Assembly (NCBI GenBank): GCA_016875695.1 | Contig: VGPB01000079.1 | Coordinates: 1 to 8,418, forward strand | Direction of reading: 5' to 3' | DNA: 8,418 nt | DNA from: Chloroflexota bacterium | GTDB lineage: Bacteria; Chloroflexota; Dehalococcoidia; UBA2979 | Part shown: in pieces, positions 1 to 5,651 of the stretch | Numbering within the stretch: position 1 is the first letter of the stretch | How the letters are laid out: every line of letters starts with the position of its first letter | The notes under the pieces: model-generated | Database searches by the model: none | Told to the model about the DNA's origin: nothing | What the model saw: only the letters and a program-made list of their open reading frames with translations | Made by a program: the position numbers and the translations under genes

Positions 1-2
1 TC

Positions 3-896
3 ACTACACTTCGCATCGGCGTGCCTTCCTCGCTGGCGCGGCAACGCCCGCGGCTTCTTGTCGTCAAGAAGGACAGTGCGCCGCGCTCTCTTGCCGGCGA
101 CCGATCCACAACTTCCGGTCATACCTCGTCCGTGCTGGCGTCGGGAGTGAGCGCCGCGATCTCCGCGCTGTTGCTCATCGGGCTATTCATTGCGGCATAG
201 CAGCTCAACCAGCAGAAGCGAGCGCAGACCTTCAGCACGCTCGCCCAGTGGATGGACGAGTATCGGCGCCGCGACTATCTCGAACACGTGACGATTTTCG
301 TCAACTGGGCGCGTCGGTTTGGTGAGCAGGCACCGCTTGAGTACTGCAAGGCGCACGCAGTGCAGGACGCGAGCTTTCTGGAGCTGCACGACTCGCGACG
401 TCAACTGTCACACTTGCTTGCCAGGGTGGCGGCCGCGGGCAAGCTTCGAATCTACAGTGAGAATGCCACTTCCGACCTGTCCACTTCCGCCATCTTGGAT
501 TTCAGGTACCTAATCGGGGTCGAGTGGCGACTGCGCAGACAGATCGGTGCGTGGGATGGCACGATCCCAATAGCGATGATGCATACGTGGCTAAGCGTGG
601 AGCTGTTCATCGATCTCATGGCAGCTAACGACCTGAAGAAGTACGGGGCCTTTAGACGACCACGCAAGTGGTCATTTCGCCGACGCAAGGTTGCTCGGTC
701 CGAGCAACTGCAAGCTCAGCGAGACGGCCTTTCGACGCGATATCGCAACTTCTTGGACGCGCTCAGCAACGAGCCTGGTTACCGTGTCTGGGCCCGCGCG
801 GCTATATCAGGAGCAATGGATCCGTTGACGGACACGGAGTTGGTTTGGCCAAAGCATTTGATCGGATGGCGATCTGGAGCTGAGCCCGTCGCTTGA
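3..896 (+). pseudogene. membrane-anchored protein of unknown function, interrupted by in-frame TAG
   Basis: The frame is open from the left edge of the window to a TAG at 198-200, then open again to the TGA at 894-896. Before the TAG it encodes one hydrophobic segment (about 141-197, containing SAAISALLLIGLFIAA). Right after it comes QLNQQKRAQTFSTLAQWMDE, then a soluble, charged region ending in AEPVA. A transmembrane helix followed by a Q-L-x-x-Q-x-R-A-x-x-F stretch is a layout I know from small bacterial membrane proteins of unknown function, so the two halves look like one gene split by a nonsense mutation. The ATG at 252 would give a 214-residue product but has no visible ribosome binding site and starts inside that conserved-looking stretch. 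I recognise no domain in the soluble part. GC content and codon choice are clearly less GC-biased than in all the following genes, which suggests transfer. The 5' end may lie outside the window. Confidence 0.5.
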
Positions 897-984
897 GGAC
901 GTCTCGCCTTGCCACGTGCCACAGTAATGCAGTATCGCCACATCCCGCTGTGCCCACCGCCACCCCACGTGCCACGCTCCCACC

Positions 985-1442
985 GTGGCAGCCACCCCCA
1001 GACCCCGAGGCGGCGAGCGGCTCGGCGCGGGCGCGCCTCGAGCAACACCAATGCCCTCACCACCGGCGCGCGCTCCCGCCGCCTCGCGCCCCTATACCGC
1101 GCCCTTAGCCCCGAGGGCCGCCACACCCTCGAGCGCGCCATCGCCGTCGCCACAGCGCAGGCCCTCGGCGCCGCGCCGCGAGGCAGCAGCCCAGCCGCCA
1201 CCGCCGCTCGCTCTGACGCCCGCCAGCGCGCCAGCACGCTATCGGCCACGTCATGCGGCCACTCGCTGCCATTGACTGGCCGGCCTTCGCCCCGAAGCGC
1301 AGTACCGCGAGTTCATCCGTGCCCTTACCCCCATTGCCAATGGCTACAGCCCCGTCCCACCGCCCGCCCGAACAACTACACAATCAACCCGGCGGTCCGC
1401 CTCCCCCTCGCTCTGGAACGGGGAGAGGGGTCCGGGGGGTGA
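985..1442 (+). pseudogene. frameshifted small basic protein of GNTNALxxG type (relic)
   Basis: From a GTG at 985 one frame reads RGGERLGAGAPRA and the next frame reads NTNALTTGARSRRLAPLYRA. Joined at about 1042-1043 with one base restored, they give GAPRGNTNALTTGARSRRL. This matches a motif (GAP-[KR]-GN-x-NA-x-x-x-G) that I know from the N-termini of phage terminase small-subunit-like and other short basic bacterial proteins. The second frame continues through LSPEGRHTLERAIAVATAQA, then low-complexity Ala/Arg/Pro sequence, PNNYTINPA near 1375, and a TGA at 1440-1442 that falls inside a dispersed repeat. No function can be assigned. A 7-bp hairpin (970-976 with 984-990) overlaps the proposed start and no ribosome binding site is visible. 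The alternative is that 897-1450 is non-coding and the motif match is chance. The motif convinces me moderately, the distal part only weakly. Confidence 0.38.
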
Positions 1443-1448
1443 GGCCCT
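1401..1448 (+). repeat. family 1 dispersed repeat, copy a
   Basis: The element starts CTCCCCCTCGC, has a variable centre, then GGGGAGAGGGG and the tail CCGGGGGGTGAGG. It matches copies at 2700, 5177 and 7647 in the same orientation. The hairpin is imperfect in this copy. It lies in front of the cysteine desulfurase gene and supplies the stop codon of the relic frame upstream. Confidence 0.75.
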
Positions 1449-1488
1449 CCCATTGACCGCCCATACCCCCGCGGGGCATCCTCCCCCT

Positions 1489-2685
1489 ATGCCCGACGCC
1501 GACGCCCCCATTTATCTCGACGCCGCCGCGTCCACTCCGCTGCGCCCCGAGGCGCTACAGGCCATGCTCCCGTACTTCGCCTCCGACTTCGGCAACCCCT
1601 CCGGGCACTACGCCCACGGCCGCCGCGCCGCCGACGCCCTCGCCGTCGGACGCGAGCAGGTCGCCGCCGTGCTCGGCGCTCTCCCGGAGGAGGTCGTCTT
1701 CACCTCCGGCGGCACCGAGAGCATCAACGCCGCCCTTAAGGGCGTCGCCTTCGCGCAGCGCGACGCCGGCGCCGGCGCCCACATCCTCACTACTGAGGTC
1801 GAGCACCACGCCGTGCTCCATTCCGCGCAGTACCTCGAACGCTTCGGCTTCGACGTCGAGCTGTTGCCCGTCGACGAGCACGGCCGCGTCGACCCCGCTG
1901 ACGTCATCGCCGCCATCCGCGCCGACACCGCGCTCGTCTCCGTCATGTACGCCAACAACGAAGTCGGCACCATCCAGCCCGTCGCCGCCATCGCGCGCGG
2001 ACTGCGCGAGCGCGCCCGCGAGCTCGGCCGTCCCATCCCCTTCCACACCGACGCCGTGCAGGCCGCCACCTCGCTGCCGCTCGCCGTCGACGCGCTCGGC
2101 GTCGACCTGCTCTCGCTCTCCGGGCACAAGTTCGGCGGGCCCAAGGGCACCGGCGTGCTCTACATCCGCCGCGGCGTGCCCTTCCTCGAGCAGCTCTCCG
2201 GCGGCGGCCAGGAGCGGCAGCGCCGCTCCGGCACCGAGAACGTCGCCGGCGTCGTCGGACTCGCGGTAGCGCTCACCCTCGCGCAGGCCGAGCGCGCCGA
2301 GTTCAGCGCGCGCGCCGCTATGCTGCGCGCCCGCCTGCTCGCCCGCCTGCGCGCCCGCCTCGGCGACCTGCACGTCAACGGCCACCCCACCGAGCGGCTG
2401 CCGCACAACCTCCACCTCTGCTTCGACGGCGTCGAGGGCGAGTCGCTGGTGGACGCGCTCGACGCGCTCGGCATCGAGTGTTCCGCCGGCGCCGCCTGCA
2501 CCAGTGCAACGTGGGAGCCGTCGCACGTCCTCGTGGCGATGGGCGTGCCGCTCGAGCGCGCGATCGGCTCGCTGCGCCTCACCACGTGGCCCAGCCTCAC
2601 TGAGGCCGACATCGACCGCGTCGCCGACGCGCTCCCGGCCGTCATCGAGCAGGTGCGCCTCGCCGCCGCGCCAGCGCTCCCGTAG
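1489..2685 (+). CDS. iscS: cysteine desulfurase, group I (IscS/NifS type)
   Basis: This is a PLP-dependent class V aminotransferase that takes sulfur from L-cysteine as an enzyme persulfide for Fe-S clusters or tRNA thiolation. At 398 residues it is full length for the family. Visible marks are YLDAAASTPLRPEAL at the N-terminus, FTSGGTESINAALKG, the PLP-stacking His in EVEHHAV (H106), YANNEVGTIQP (154-164), FHTDAVQA (D188, Q191) and the Schiff-base lysine in SGHKFGGPKG (K214). RSGTENVAG follows, then the catalytic cysteine in CSAGAACTSATWEPSH (C337). The CTSA cysteine loop is of the group I type and unlike the SufS loop. I chose ATG 1489 because the upstream TTG at 1453 adds only low-complexity sequence next to the repeat. 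No Shine-Dalgarno is evident. No scaffold (iscU), thiouridylase or regulator gene lies beside it, so its sulfur acceptor is unknown, and a nifS-like name would serve equally well. Confidence 0.93.
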   Translation: MPDADAPIYLDAAASTPLRPEALQAMLPYFASDFGNPSGHYAHGRRAADALAVGREQVAAVLGALPEEVVFTSGGTESINAALKGVAFAQRDAGAGAHILTTEVEHHAVLHSAQYLERFGFDVELLPVDEHGRVDPADVIAAIRADTALVSVMYANNEVGTIQPVAAIARGLRERARELGRPIPFHTDAVQAATSLPLAVDALGVDLLSLSGHKFGGPKGTGVLYIRRGVPFLEQLSGGGQERQRRSGTENVAGVVGLAVALTLAQAERAEFSARAAMLRARLLARLRARLGDLHVNGHPTERLPHNLHLCFDGVEGESLVDALDALGIECSAGAACTSATWEPSHVLVAMGVPLERAIGSLRLTTWPSLTEADIDRVADALPAVIEQVRLAAAPALP

Positions 2686-2699
2686 CGCGTGGCGCTTCT

Positions 2700-2747
2700 C
2701 CGTCCCCTCGCCCCGCCGCGCGGGGCGAGGGGACGGGGGTGAGGGGC
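2700..2747 (+). repeat. family 1 dispersed repeat, copy b, perfect long hairpin
   Basis: Bases 2700-2716 pair perfectly with 2720-2736 (17 bp) around a 3-base loop, followed by the GGGGGTGAGGGGC tail. It begins 15 bases after the cysteine desulfurase stop codon. It could block or terminate transcription, but there is no T-run after the stem, so a classical intrinsic terminator is not shown. Confidence 0.75.
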
Positions 2748-2767
2748 GTCGAGAACTGCCTACGCGC

Positions 2768-2797
2768 TTTACACGCTTGCCTCGCCGCTGCTATGAT
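2768..2797 (+). promoter_or_regulatory. sigma-70-type promoter for the small DNA-binding protein
   Basis: TTTACA (2768-2773) and TATGAT (2792-2797) each match 5 of 6 consensus bases and are 18 bases apart. Transcription would start near 2804, about 45 bases before the ATG at 2849. The short AT-richer stretch stands out against the GC-rich surroundings. Confidence 0.6.
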
Positions 2798-2848
2798 TGC
2801 GTACGCGCCTGAGCACTTCGGACCCCAGCCCGGACGCCAGACGATGGA

Positions 2849-3073
2849 ATGAGCTACGTGCCGGACTCCCCGTTCAACGACTACCTCGACCTCGTGGAGG
2901 CCGCGCGCGAGCTCGGCATCCACCCCCAAAGCCTGCGCCGCCTGATCAAGCAGCGGCGCGTGCCCGCCGTCCTCTTCGCCGGCAAATACCTCATCGAGCG
3001 CGACAAGCTCGAGATGTTCAAGTCCAACTACGACCCGCGTCCCGGCCGCAAGCCCATCCGCCGCCTGCTCTAG
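2849..3073 (+). CDS. small helix-turn-helix DNA-binding protein, excisionase/MerR-like
   Basis: This 74-residue protein is built around one winged helix-turn-helix of the excisionase-like (HTH_17/MerR N-terminal) type. Residues 12-22 (YLDLVEAAREL) form the first helix, GIHPQSLRRLIKQ (23-35) the turn and recognition helix, and VPAVLFAGKYLIERDKLEMF (38-57) the wing and following helix. The tail NYDPRPGRKPIRRLL is basic. Such proteins bind short DNA sites, and stand-alone copies occur both in mobile elements and as chromosomal regulators. No integrase or phage gene is near, so a recombination role is not supported by context. The start is ATG 2849. GATGGA just before it is too close to be a good ribosome binding site. 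It has its own promoter and ends about 200 bases from the convergent pyrE-like gene. Its target is unknown, and the hairpin-rich non-coding stretch next to it is one possibility (inference). Confidence 0.75.
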   Translation: MSYVPDSPFNDYLDLVEAARELGIHPQSLRRLIKQRRVPAVLFAGKYLIERDKLEMFKSNYDPRPGRKPIRRLL

Positions 3074-3212
3074 GCACCGCCGGTTCGTCCCTGGCGGGCC
3101 TGCTTCCTTCCGCGCGAAGTGCAACGCGGCAATAGAGCCCCGCGGCGAACCTGATGTATGCGTCCTCATCGGACCCCGCTCCGCCACCGCGGAGCAGCTG
3201 TCCCGGGCTCAA
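3074..3212. other. non-coding stretch with stacked hairpins, possible structured RNA or repeat
   Basis: No convincing gene is seen. On the minus strand, GGTTCG (3152-3147 region) can pair with CGAACC (near 3090-3085), enclosing CCGCG/CGCGG pairings and a small CTTC-GCGCG-GAAG hairpin. A perfect 7-bp hairpin (3178-3184 with 3189-3195) and CCCGGG-CTCAA-CCCGGG (3202-3218) follow towards the family 2 repeat. The minus strand carries GGAAGGAAGCAG, the core of bacterial SRP RNA, but its 5' partner is absent. Read on the minus strand the stretch lies directly downstream of the pyrE-like gene. Confidence 0.35.
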
Positions 3213-3273
3213 CCCGGGAGTGCGAGGGGCGTAGCCCCTCGCACAACACGAGGGTGGTGGGCGGGTTCCTCAG
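3213..3273 (-). repeat. family 2 dispersed repeat, copy A
   Basis: This is a 61-bp unit containing a perfect 11-bp hairpin (3220-3230 with 3234-3244, loop GTA). It is close to identical to 6504-6565, including the shared edge GGTTCCTCAG. It ends 3 bases from the stop codon of the pyrE-like gene, so it would form a stem-loop in that messenger's 3' untranslated end. Confidence 0.75.
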
Positions 3274-3276
3274 CTC

Positions 3277-3951
3277 CTACTGTGCGGCCGCCCGCGCGTC
3301 CCCCTCGCGGTCGAGGTATTGCAGCGCGCGCCGGTAGTCCTCGTCGGGGATGCGGTTCGCGCCGTGCAGGTACGTCAGCAGCACCTCCACGCTCAGCAGC
3401 GGGTGCAGCCGCACGCCCATCGCCTCCAGGCGCCCGCGCGCGCCCTGCTCGCGCGTGATCAGCACCGCCGCGTCGCGCACGTACAGCCCCGCACGCCGCA
3501 GCCGCTCGACAGTCGCGACCAGCGACCCGCCGCCCGTGGCCAGGTCGTCGACGATCAGCGCACTTTGCCCGGGCCGGTAGATGCCCTCGATCTGCGGCCG
3601 CTCGTCCTCCGGCTGGTCCGGCCGCGCGTACAGCAGCGGCACGCGCATGCGCAGCGACAGCGCCGTCGCTACGTGCAGACCGCCGATCGGCACGCCGGCG
3701 ATCAGCTCGAACGGCTCCACTGGCCGGTGTCGCCGCGCCTGCGCGAGCTGCAGCTCCTCCGCGAGCAGCTCCGCGACGTGCGACAGTGCCTCCGGCCGCG
3801 CGATCAGCAGCTTCGGGTTCACGTACACCGGCGAGTTGCGCACCGTGCGCCCGAGCGTGAAGTCGCCGAACTGCACCCCGCCGAGCCGCCACAGCGACTC
3901 CGCCAGCCACAGCCGCCCCTTCGGCTCGCCGGGTCGTACGCTCGTGCTCAC
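3277..3951 (-). CDS. pyrE: orotate phosphoribosyltransferase-like protein with divergent catalytic loop
   Basis: PyrE joins orotate to PRPP to make OMP in pyrimidine synthesis. The 224-residue product has the family frame. FTLGRTVRNSPVYVNPKLL (31-49) matches the N-terminal FxLxSGxxSPxYxxxRxL region, GVPIGGLHVATALSL (86-100) the central strand-helix, and ALIVDDLATGGGS (131-143) the PRPP-binding signature. The flexible catalytic loop, normally R-K-E-x-K-x-H-G before IEG, here reads YARPDQPEDERPQIEG (108-123): the arginine is kept, but the loop lysines and histidine are missing. It may be a diverged true PyrE or a paralogue with another base as substrate. The start is GTG 3951, and no in-frame ATG or good ribosome binding site is visible. 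It is the last gene after DUF429 and DinB on this strand. No other pyrimidine gene is near. Confidence 0.75.
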   Translation of the reverse strand: MSTSVRPGEPKGRLWLAESLWRLGGVQFGDFTLGRTVRNSPVYVNPKLLIARPEALSHVAELLAEELQLAQARRHRPVEPFELIAGVPIGGLHVATALSLRMRVPLLYARPDQPEDERPQIEGIYRPGQSALIVDDLATGGGSLVATVERLRRAGLYVRDAAVLITREQGARGRLEAMGVRLHPLLSVEVLLTYLHGANRIPDEDYRRALQYLDREGDARAAAQ

Positions 3952-4006
3952 CGGCGCCGCGTGCGCCCGCCTGCCCCGTTGCGAATCGCGCCCCGCGTCG
4001 GAGCCA

Positions 4007-4543
4007 TCAGCTGCGCCGGCGCTGGTCCGGCTCGCCCGCGAGGAATCGCGGCGCGTAGTCCGACTTGCCCCTCGCGATCTGCGCCGCGTGCATGCGGTCG
4101 TGCCGGTAGTACGAGCGCAGCCATTGCAGCACGCTCAGCTCCCCGAAGATCGGGCTCACCGACATGCGGTCGTACGCGTCGAGCGGCAGCGTCTGCAGGT
4201 ACGTGAGCGTCAACCCCCGCTGCCTGAGCAGCTCGTCCACGTGCTCCGCGACCGACGCGTCGTGCGCGCGCTGCGCGTCGATGCGCGCCGGGTCGCGGCT
4301 CTCGGTGCCCGTGAGATCCGGGCGCTCCTCCTGCACCGCGCGCTGCACCCACGTGCGATACGACGCTTCCATTGATGCCATGTGCGCGAGCTGCTCCTTC
4401 GCCGACCAGCCCGCCTCGCCGTCGCCCTCCGGCGGACGCTCTTCCGCGCGCCCTTCGTCGAGCGCGCGGACCAGCGCGAGCAGCGCCCCGCGCTCCTCCT
4501 GCATCTTGCTCAGCAGCTCATCGACCTGCGCTTGCGTCGCCAT
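4007..4543 (-). CDS. DinB/YfiT-like metal-dependent protein
   Basis: This 178-residue protein is of the DinB four-helix-bundle superfamily, whose members usually bind a divalent metal through three histidines and include thiol transferases for bacillithiol or mycothiol. The triad is visible: H54 in WSAKEQLAHM (helix 2), and H148 and H152 in YYRHDRMHAAQI (helix 4). The N-terminus QAQVDELLSKMQEERGALLA is the typical first helix, and length is normal. The start is ATG 4543, 7 bases after the stop of the broken DUF429 gene, so the two are probably co-transcribed. pyrE-like follows 55 bases downstream. The superfamily is too diverse for a substrate call, and no thiol-synthesis gene is nearby. Despite the name it is not DNA polymerase IV. 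Confidence 0.85.
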   Translation of the reverse strand: MATQAQVDELLSKMQEERGALLALVRALDEGRAEERPPEGDGEAGWSAKEQLAHMASMEASYRTWVQRAVQEERPDLTGTESRDPARIDAQRAHDASVAEHVDELLRQRGLTLTYLQTLPLDAYDRMSVSPIFGELSVLQWLRSYYRHDRMHAAQIARGKSDYAPRFLAGEPDQRRRS

Positions 4544-4550
4544 AACGCGA

Positions 4551-5245
4551 CTATACCTCGCGGGCGCGCGGCGCTGCGAACGGCGCGGGCAGCCCCGGCC
4601 CGAACGTCTCCGTCGCGCCCGCCCGATGCGGCAGCGCGATCACCGCGCACGTCACGGCGTCCAGCTCGTCGTGCGTGATGCGCCGCGCGCACGGCAGCCC
4701 GCGCACGCCCAGCCGTCGCAGCCGCGCTCCAGCCCCGCAAGGTCCGCCTGCTTGCGCGGCAGCCGCAGGCGGTCCTGCGTCATGCCCGGAAACACCTCCA
4801 GCACCGGCACCCCCGCCGCGTCCAGCCGCGCCCACAGCCGCGCGCCGCGCAGCGGCAGCCCCACCATCGGCGGCTGCAGCGACGGGTACACGCGATACCC
4901 CGCCGCCGCGATCCCGCGGTCCACCGCGCGCAGGATGCCGAAGCGCGCGCACGCGCAGTCGCGCTCCGCGCAGCAGCGCCTTTCCGGCAGCCCAGGCGGT
5001 GCGTCGATCGCCACGAGCTCTGGGCGCACGAGCGCGATCGCCGCGTCGATGTCGTTGTCGCCGCGCGCCGTGCCCAGCCACACCACCCGCCACGTCGCAT
5101 CGAGCGCCGCCATCCCCGTGGGGTACCGGGGCCCCGAGCGCAGGTCGATGCCCAGTACCGTCGCACCACGATCCGACTCCCCCTCGCCCCGTCCTGCGGG
5201 GAGAGGGGGCCGGGGGGTGAGGGCCCGCCGCTTTGCTACACTCAC
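4551..5245 (-). pseudogene. DUF429 family protein (RNase H-like fold), frameshifted
   Basis: DUF429 proteins are predicted nucleases with an RNase H-like fold and unproven function. The first frame has the family start VLGIDLRSGPRYPTGMAALD, the acidic ELVAIDAPPGLP, a cysteine-rich segment (CCAERDCACARFGI), YRVYPSLQPPMVGLPLRG and VLEVFPGMTQDRLRLPRKQ. At about 4722-4723 the family sequence jumps to the next frame (LRRLGVRGLP, then THDELDAVTCAVIA with its acidic pair) and ends at the TAG 4551-4553. Restoring one base between GAGCGCGG and CTGCGACGG makes one frame. The 5' end is also odd: after the family 1 repeat (5177-5226) there is no in-frame ATG, GTG or TTG before VLGIDL. The only starts are GTG 5245 or 5254, which would translate the repeat as a leader (ALTPRPPLPAGRGEGE). 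It is either a pseudogene or an intact gene with an assembly indel and an unusual leader. Confidence 0.7.
5177..5226 (+). repeat. family 1 dispersed repeat, copy c
   Basis: CCCCCTCGCCCCG pairs with CGGGGAGAGGGGG (one G/A mismatch) around a 5-base loop, followed by CCGGGGGGTGAGGGCCC. It overlaps the 5' end of the minus-strand DUF429 gene and lies upstream of the divergent rhodanese gene, so it occupies the shared regulatory region. Confidence 0.75.
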
Positions 5246-5306
5246 GTTCAGCACACTAGCGCGCGCCCCAGCCCGCTGATACAGACCGCGCACGAAAGGA
5301 CCGCCC

Positions 5307-5648
5307 GTGCCCACGAAGAACGAGCTCGAGCCGTTCAGCCGCATCACCGTCGACGAGGCCAAAGCGATGATCGACGCCGGCGGCGTGCAGGTCATCGACT
5401 CGCGCGAGCCGCACGAGCACCACGAGGGCCACGTCCCCGGCTCGCTCAACATCCCGCACATGGCCACGCTGCCGCGCAACCGGGACCTAGCGCGCGACAA
5501 GCCCATCCTCTTCATCTGCAAGTCCGGCCAGCGCTCCGCTGTCGCCGCCGAGTTCGCTGCCTCGCTCGGCCTCACCGAGCTCTACAACGTCGAAGGCGGG
5601 CACGACGCCTGGCGCGCCGCCGGCTACCCCATTGACGAAGGAGACTAG
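5307..5648 (+). CDS. single-domain rhodanese sulfurtransferase
   Basis: This 113-residue cytoplasmic single rhodanese domain carries sulfur as a cysteine persulfide. It shows VQVIDSREPHEHHEGHVPGS (27-46, the CH2A-like strand and the GH-x-PG-S turn), LNIPHM, and the active-site loop C71-K-S-G-Q-R-S77 in ILFICKSGQRSAVAA. YNVEGGHDAWRAAGYPI (93-109) is the usual C-terminal signature. The six-residue loop fits sulfurtransferases rather than Cdc25-type phosphatases. The start is GTG 5307, with GAAAGGA at 5294-5300 as ribosome binding site, 6 bases upstream. It ends in TAG directly before the HAD gene, which follows in the same frame, so the two are co-transcribed and probably translationally coupled. 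With a cysteine desulfurase in the same neighbourhood a sulfur-relay role is possible, but the genes are 2.6 kb apart and nothing here proves a link. Confidence 0.9.
   Translation: MPTKNELEPFSRITVDEAKAMIDAGGVQVIDSREPHEHHEGHVPGSLNIPHMATLPRNRDLARDKPILFICKSGQRSAVAAEFAASLGLTELYNVEGGHDAWRAAGYPIDEGD
5637..5644 (+). promoter_or_regulatory. Shine-Dalgarno site that decides the HAD start
   Basis: GAAGGAGA lies inside the last codons of the rhodanese gene. The AAGGAG core is 8 bases before ACG 5652, the ideal distance, and too far from the first ATG (5688) to serve it. This argues that translation of the HAD gene begins, or once began, at 5652. Confidence 0.6.
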
Positions 5649-5651
5649 CGC

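Noticed and set aside
1276..1488. N-terminal extension of the cysteine desulfurase (the frame is open upstream to 1276)
   Set aside because: It contains repeat sequence and low-complexity residues, has no good start codon, and the family begins normally at ATG 1489.
1555..2645. Long minus-strand open frames opposite the cysteine desulfurase, and similar antisense frames elsewhere
   Set aside because: They are mirror effects of high-GC codon bias, low-complexity Ala/Gly/Arg sequence without any family motif.
3090..3150. SRP RNA gene on the minus strand, from GGAAGGAAGCAG
   Set aside because: The canonical CAGG-x-CC partner directly before the GGAA loop is missing, the bases there would not pair, and GGAAG is better explained by a CTTC-GCGCG-GAAG hairpin. 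Kept only as a structured region worth checking.
3143..3170. TPP riboswitch, from GAACCTGAT on the plus strand
   Set aside because: No CTGAGA element upstream, the following conserved bases do not fit, and no thiamine gene follows.
5231..5306. Promoter for the rhodanese gene (TACACT or GATACAG as -10)
   Set aside because: No -35 hexamer at proper spacing could be supported, and the only candidates fall in or next to the repeat.
198..5648. TAG reassigned to an amino acid, given two suggestive in-frame TAGs
   Set aside because: TAG closes the cysteine desulfurase, the HTH gene, the PyrE-like gene and the DUF429 frame at family-appropriate ends, so it is a normal stop codon here.
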